Assembly (NCBI GenBank): GCA_900552145.1
Contig: URYW01000079.1
Span: 1 to 8,114, forward strand
DNA length: 8,114 bases
Direction: 5' to 3'
DNA from: an uncultured Collinsella sp.
Lineage (GTDB): Bacteria; Actinomycetota; Coriobacteriia; Coriobacteriales; Coriobacteriaceae
Shown one piece after another: positions 6,083 through 8,114 of this stretch. Position 1 is the first letter of the stretch; each line of letters starts with the position of its first letter. The notes beneath the pieces were generated by a model. It saw only the letters and a program-made list of their open reading frames with translations, was not told where the DNA came from and did no database searches. A program made the position numbers and the translations under genes.

Positions 6083-6118
6083 AAAAAGGGGCAAAGCCAT
6101 CTGTTGGCTTTGCCCCTT
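6083..6118 (-). terminator. Intrinsic terminator of gldA
   Basis: AAGGGGCAAAGCCA (6086-6099) pairs perfectly with 6105-6118 around a 5-nt loop. On the minus strand the stem runs into TTTTT (6083-6087). It starts 12 nt after the gldA stop codon, a textbook position and form. Confidence 0.9.
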
Positions 6119-6130
6119 CCTTAGCTTGAT

Positions 6131-7231
6131 TTACTCATCCATGAGATAGTAGTGACCCAGTGCGTCGGCACCCAGAATGGCGTTTGCAACCATCTCGGGC
6201 GTCACCTCAAACGGCATGTTGCACATGGTGTCATCGGGTGCGCAGGCGGCCTCGGCAACAATCATGGCCTGCTCGCGCGTAAGCTCGGCAACGCCAAGTT
6301 CCTTCATCGTGACCGGCAGGCCCAGCTCAATGCAGAAGCCCAAGACTTCCTCGAGTTTCTCAGTCGGAGCATCCTCGAGTACCAGCTGGACGATAGTGCC
6401 AAAGGCGACCTTCTCGCCGTGATACATGCCGTGGCACTCGGGCAGCATCGTCAGGCCATTGTGGATGGCATGAGCAGCAGCAAGGCCCGAGCTCTCAAAG
6501 CCGATGCCGGAGAGCAGCGTGTTTGCCTCGATGATATGCTCGACGGCAGGCGTGAGCGCACCCTTCTCCAGCGCGACCTTGGCCTTAACGCCATCGGCCA
6601 TAAGCGTCTCGTAGCAGAGCTTGGCAAGCGCCAGACCGGCCATGCCGCCCTTGCCGCCAGCGCAGGTGCCGCCGTCGGCATCGTGCGTTGCCTGGGCCTC
6701 GAAATAGGTTGCGAGCGCATCGCCCATGCCGGAAACCGTCAGGCGCACCGGGCTCGCCGCGATAACCGTCGTATCCATAAGGACAATATTGGGGTTTGCC
6801 TTAAGGAAGAGGTACTTGTCGAACTGGCCGTCATCGGTATAAAGCACCGAAAGCGCCGAACACGGGGCATCGGTCGAAGCAATGGTGGGGCAAATGATAA
6901 CCGGGGACTCCAGGTAGTAGGCGACGGCCTTCGCGGTGTCGAGGATCTTGCCGCCACCGACGCCGACGACGATATCGCAACCGTTGTCGCGAGCGAGCGC
7001 AACCAGGCGATCGACCTCGCCCTTGGAGCACTCGCCGTTAAAATCCTCAAACAGCAGCTCGGCCTTAGCCTCGGCAAAGCCGCCCTCGATCTTGGCACCG
7101 ACGCGCTTCTTGCCCGAAGGCGTCACGATGACGAGGGCCTTAGCGCCGAGCGGCTCGACATAGGAGCCGAGCTTGGCCAGCTCGTCCGGACCCTGGATGT
7201 ACTTGCTGGGGCTATTGAAAATTGCAGCCAT
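6131..7231 (-). CDS. gldA: Glycerol dehydrogenase (iron-containing alcohol dehydrogenase superfamily)
   Basis: This 366-residue cytoplasmic enzyme is expected to interconvert glycerol and dihydroxyacetone with NAD(H). The NAD-binding segment is GVGGGKILDTAK (90-101), followed by CPTIASTDAPCSALSV (114-129), a GldA hallmark. The three zinc ligands are in place: Asp171 (GMGDALATYFEA), His254 (AAAHAIHNG) and His271 (CHGMYHGEKV). Length and end-to-end similarity indicate a complete protein. The ATG at 7231 gives the expected N-terminus; the ribosome site is modest (GGGA 5 nt upstream). It lies 83 nt downstream of an iron alcohol dehydrogenase gene on the same strand, with a terminator in the gap. 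No clear promoter is visible in that gap, so expression may depend partly on read-through. Family members also act on other 1,2-diols and hydroxyketones, so the exact substrate is less certain than the fold. Confidence 0.9.
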   Translation of the reverse strand: MAAIFNSPSKYIQGPDELAKLGSYVEPLGAKALVIVTPSGKKRVGAKIEGGFAEAKAELLFEDFNGECSKGEVDRLVALARDNGCDIVVGVGGGKILDTAKAVAYYLESPVIICPTIASTDAPCSALSVLYTDDGQFDKYLFLKANPNIVLMDTTVIAASPVRLTVSGMGDALATYFEAQATHDADGGTCAGGKGGMAGLALAKLCYETLMADGVKAKVALEKGALTPAVEHIIEANTLLSGIGFESSGLAAAHAIHNGLTMLPECHGMYHGEKVAFGTIVQLVLEDAPTEKLEEVLGFCIELGLPVTMKELGVAELTREQAMIVAEAACAPDDTMCNMPFEVTPEMVANAILGADALGHYYLMDE

Positions 7232-7249
7232 AACTATCCCATTCTCTAA

Positions 7250-7293
7250 AAGAAAAAAGAAAGGGGCTCCGTACAGATACGTGCGGAGCCCCT
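7250..7293 (-). terminator. Intrinsic terminator of the iron alcohol dehydrogenase gene
   Basis: AGGGGCTCCGTAC (7262-7274) pairs with 7281-7293 around a 6-nt loop, 13 bp with one G-T pair. On the minus strand it is followed by a T-rich stretch (7250-7261). It begins 21 nt after the stop codon of the alcohol dehydrogenase gene. Confidence 0.9.
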
Positions 7294-7314
7294 CGTTACG
7301 ATAACAAGAGTCGA

Positions 7315-8114
7315 TTAGAAATCGATGTCGGTGTCGTAGTAGCAGGCCTTGAGGATCTTCTCGAAGTCGGCAGCCTTGGTCTCACGCGGGTTCTCGGGCG
7401 TGCAGGCGTCCTGCTCGGCGTTCGCGGCAATCTCGGGCAGCTTGGCGAGGAACTCCTCCTCGGAAACCATCTGCGGGTTCTCGGCGTCGACCTTCACGCC
7501 ACCATTCGCGTAATCCTTGATGGACTGCGGAATGTTGAGCTGGTCGTTGAGGTCGCGGATCTTCTGGACGAGCGCAGCGATGAGCTCCTCGTTGGTCTCG
7601 CCGGGAAGGTGCAGGATCTCCTTGGCCACGTAAGCGTAACGCTCGGCAGCACGGGGATCCTTGGAGTTCCACTGGATGACCTTGCCCAGGTACATGGCGT
7701 TAGCGGCACCGTGGATGATGTGGCCGTTCTCGAAGGCAGCACCGGTCTTGTGAGCCATGGAGTGAACGATGCCGAGCAGGCCCGAGGAGAAGGCGATACC
7801 GGCGATGCACTGAGCCTCGTGCATGTGCTGACGGGCCTCATGGTCGCCAGCATAGGACTTGGGCAGCCACTCGACGATCTCGCGGATGCCGTGCAGAGCG
7901 TTGGCGTCGGTGAACATAGAGGCGCAGGTGGAAACGTAGGCCTCCATGCAGTGGGTCAGAGCATCCATGCCGGTGTGAGCGCACAGCTTGGCGGGCATGG
8001 TGTAGGTGAGCTCGGGGTCGACGATGGCGACATCAGGGGTGATGTTGAAGTCGGCCAGCGGGTACTTGATGCCCTTTTCGTAATCCGTGATGACGGAGAA
8101 TGCGGTGACCTCGG
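7315..8114 (-). CDS. Iron-containing alcohol dehydrogenase, C-terminal part (cut by window end)
   Basis: The frame stays open to the window edge, giving about 265 C-terminal residues; an internal ATG at 7998 is not the start. It begins with EVTAFSVITD and then KYPLADFNITPDVAIVDPEL, a segment typical of group III iron alcohol dehydrogenases, including the C-terminal domain of AdhE. Iron ligands are visible: Asp and His in GMDALTH (codons at about 7963-7965 and 7951-7953), His in GIVHSMAH, and His in IIHGAANA. The last matches the usual PHG motif with Ile in place of Pro, after a three-residue insertion. The protein would reduce an aldehyde to an alcohol with NAD(P)H in the cytoplasm. Whether it is a stand-alone enzyme of about 380-390 residues or the end of bifunctional AdhE cannot be told here. 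gldA follows on the same strand beyond a terminator. Confidence 0.88.
   Translation of the reverse strand, partial: EVTAFSVITDYEKGIKYPLADFNITPDVAIVDPELTYTMPAKLCAHTGMDALTHCMEAYVSTCASMFTDANALHGIREIVEWLPKSYAGDHEARQHMHEAQCIAGIAFSSGLLGIVHSMAHKTGAAFENGHIIHGAANAMYLGKVIQWNSKDPRAAERYAYVAKEILHLPGETNEELIAALVQKIRDLNDQLNIPQSIKDYANGGVKVDAENPQMVSEEEFLAKLPEIAANAEQDACTPENPRETKAADFEKILKACYYDTDIDF

Noticed and set aside
6152..7249. Open frame of about 365 codons on the plus strand opposite gldA
   Set aside because: gldA has complete family motifs and metal ligands in the other strand; the antisense frame shows none and overlaps the gldA terminator and start regions.
7315..7998. Starting the iron alcohol dehydrogenase at the ATG at 7998
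   Set aside because: The frame continues upstream to the window edge with strongly family-typical sequence (EVTAFSVITD, PDVAIVDPEL), so this ATG is internal.

Overview
The window is bacterial chromosomal DNA of moderately high GC with an anaerobic, fermentative gene content: a PTS sugar permease, three different dehydrogenase families, and a multi-cluster ferredoxin-like protein. The protein styles and the mix of genes fit a gut actinobacterium of the Coriobacteriia, most like Collinsella. That assignment rests on recognition alone; no marker gene is present.

Left part (1-4090) is a self-contained carbohydrate module. A fused PTS EIIC-EIIB permease of the alpha-glucoside type is on the minus strand. 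It is divergent from a plus-strand pair made of a zinc-dependent medium-chain dehydrogenase and a GntR/HutC-type regulator. The intergenic region carries two nearly identical 16-bp palindromic sites in opposite orientation, one at each promoter. The simplest reading is that the GntR protein represses both directions and is released by an imported (phospho)sugar. No EIIA, phospho-glycosidase or kinase gene is visible, so those functions must come from elsewhere. The plus-strand operon ends in a perfect 21-bp inverted repeat with a T run, followed by a second hairpin of related sequence.

Middle part (4100-6080), minus strand: a roughly 417-residue cytoplasmic protein with two N-terminal and two C-terminal [4Fe-4S] motifs and a central cysteine-containing region, function unknown. 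Upstream of it is a 168-residue remnant or miniature of a glycerol-dehydrogenase-like protein. It keeps the nucleotide-binding half and lacks the whole metal-binding half.

Right part (6083-8114), minus strand: a full-length glycerol dehydrogenase (gldA) and, upstream of it, the C-terminal part of an iron-containing alcohol dehydrogenase that runs off the window. Each is followed by its own intrinsic terminator. Together they would interconvert carbonyls and alcohols with NAD(H), consistent with redox balancing in fermentation. No RNA genes, insertion sequences, CRISPR arrays or phage genes were seen.
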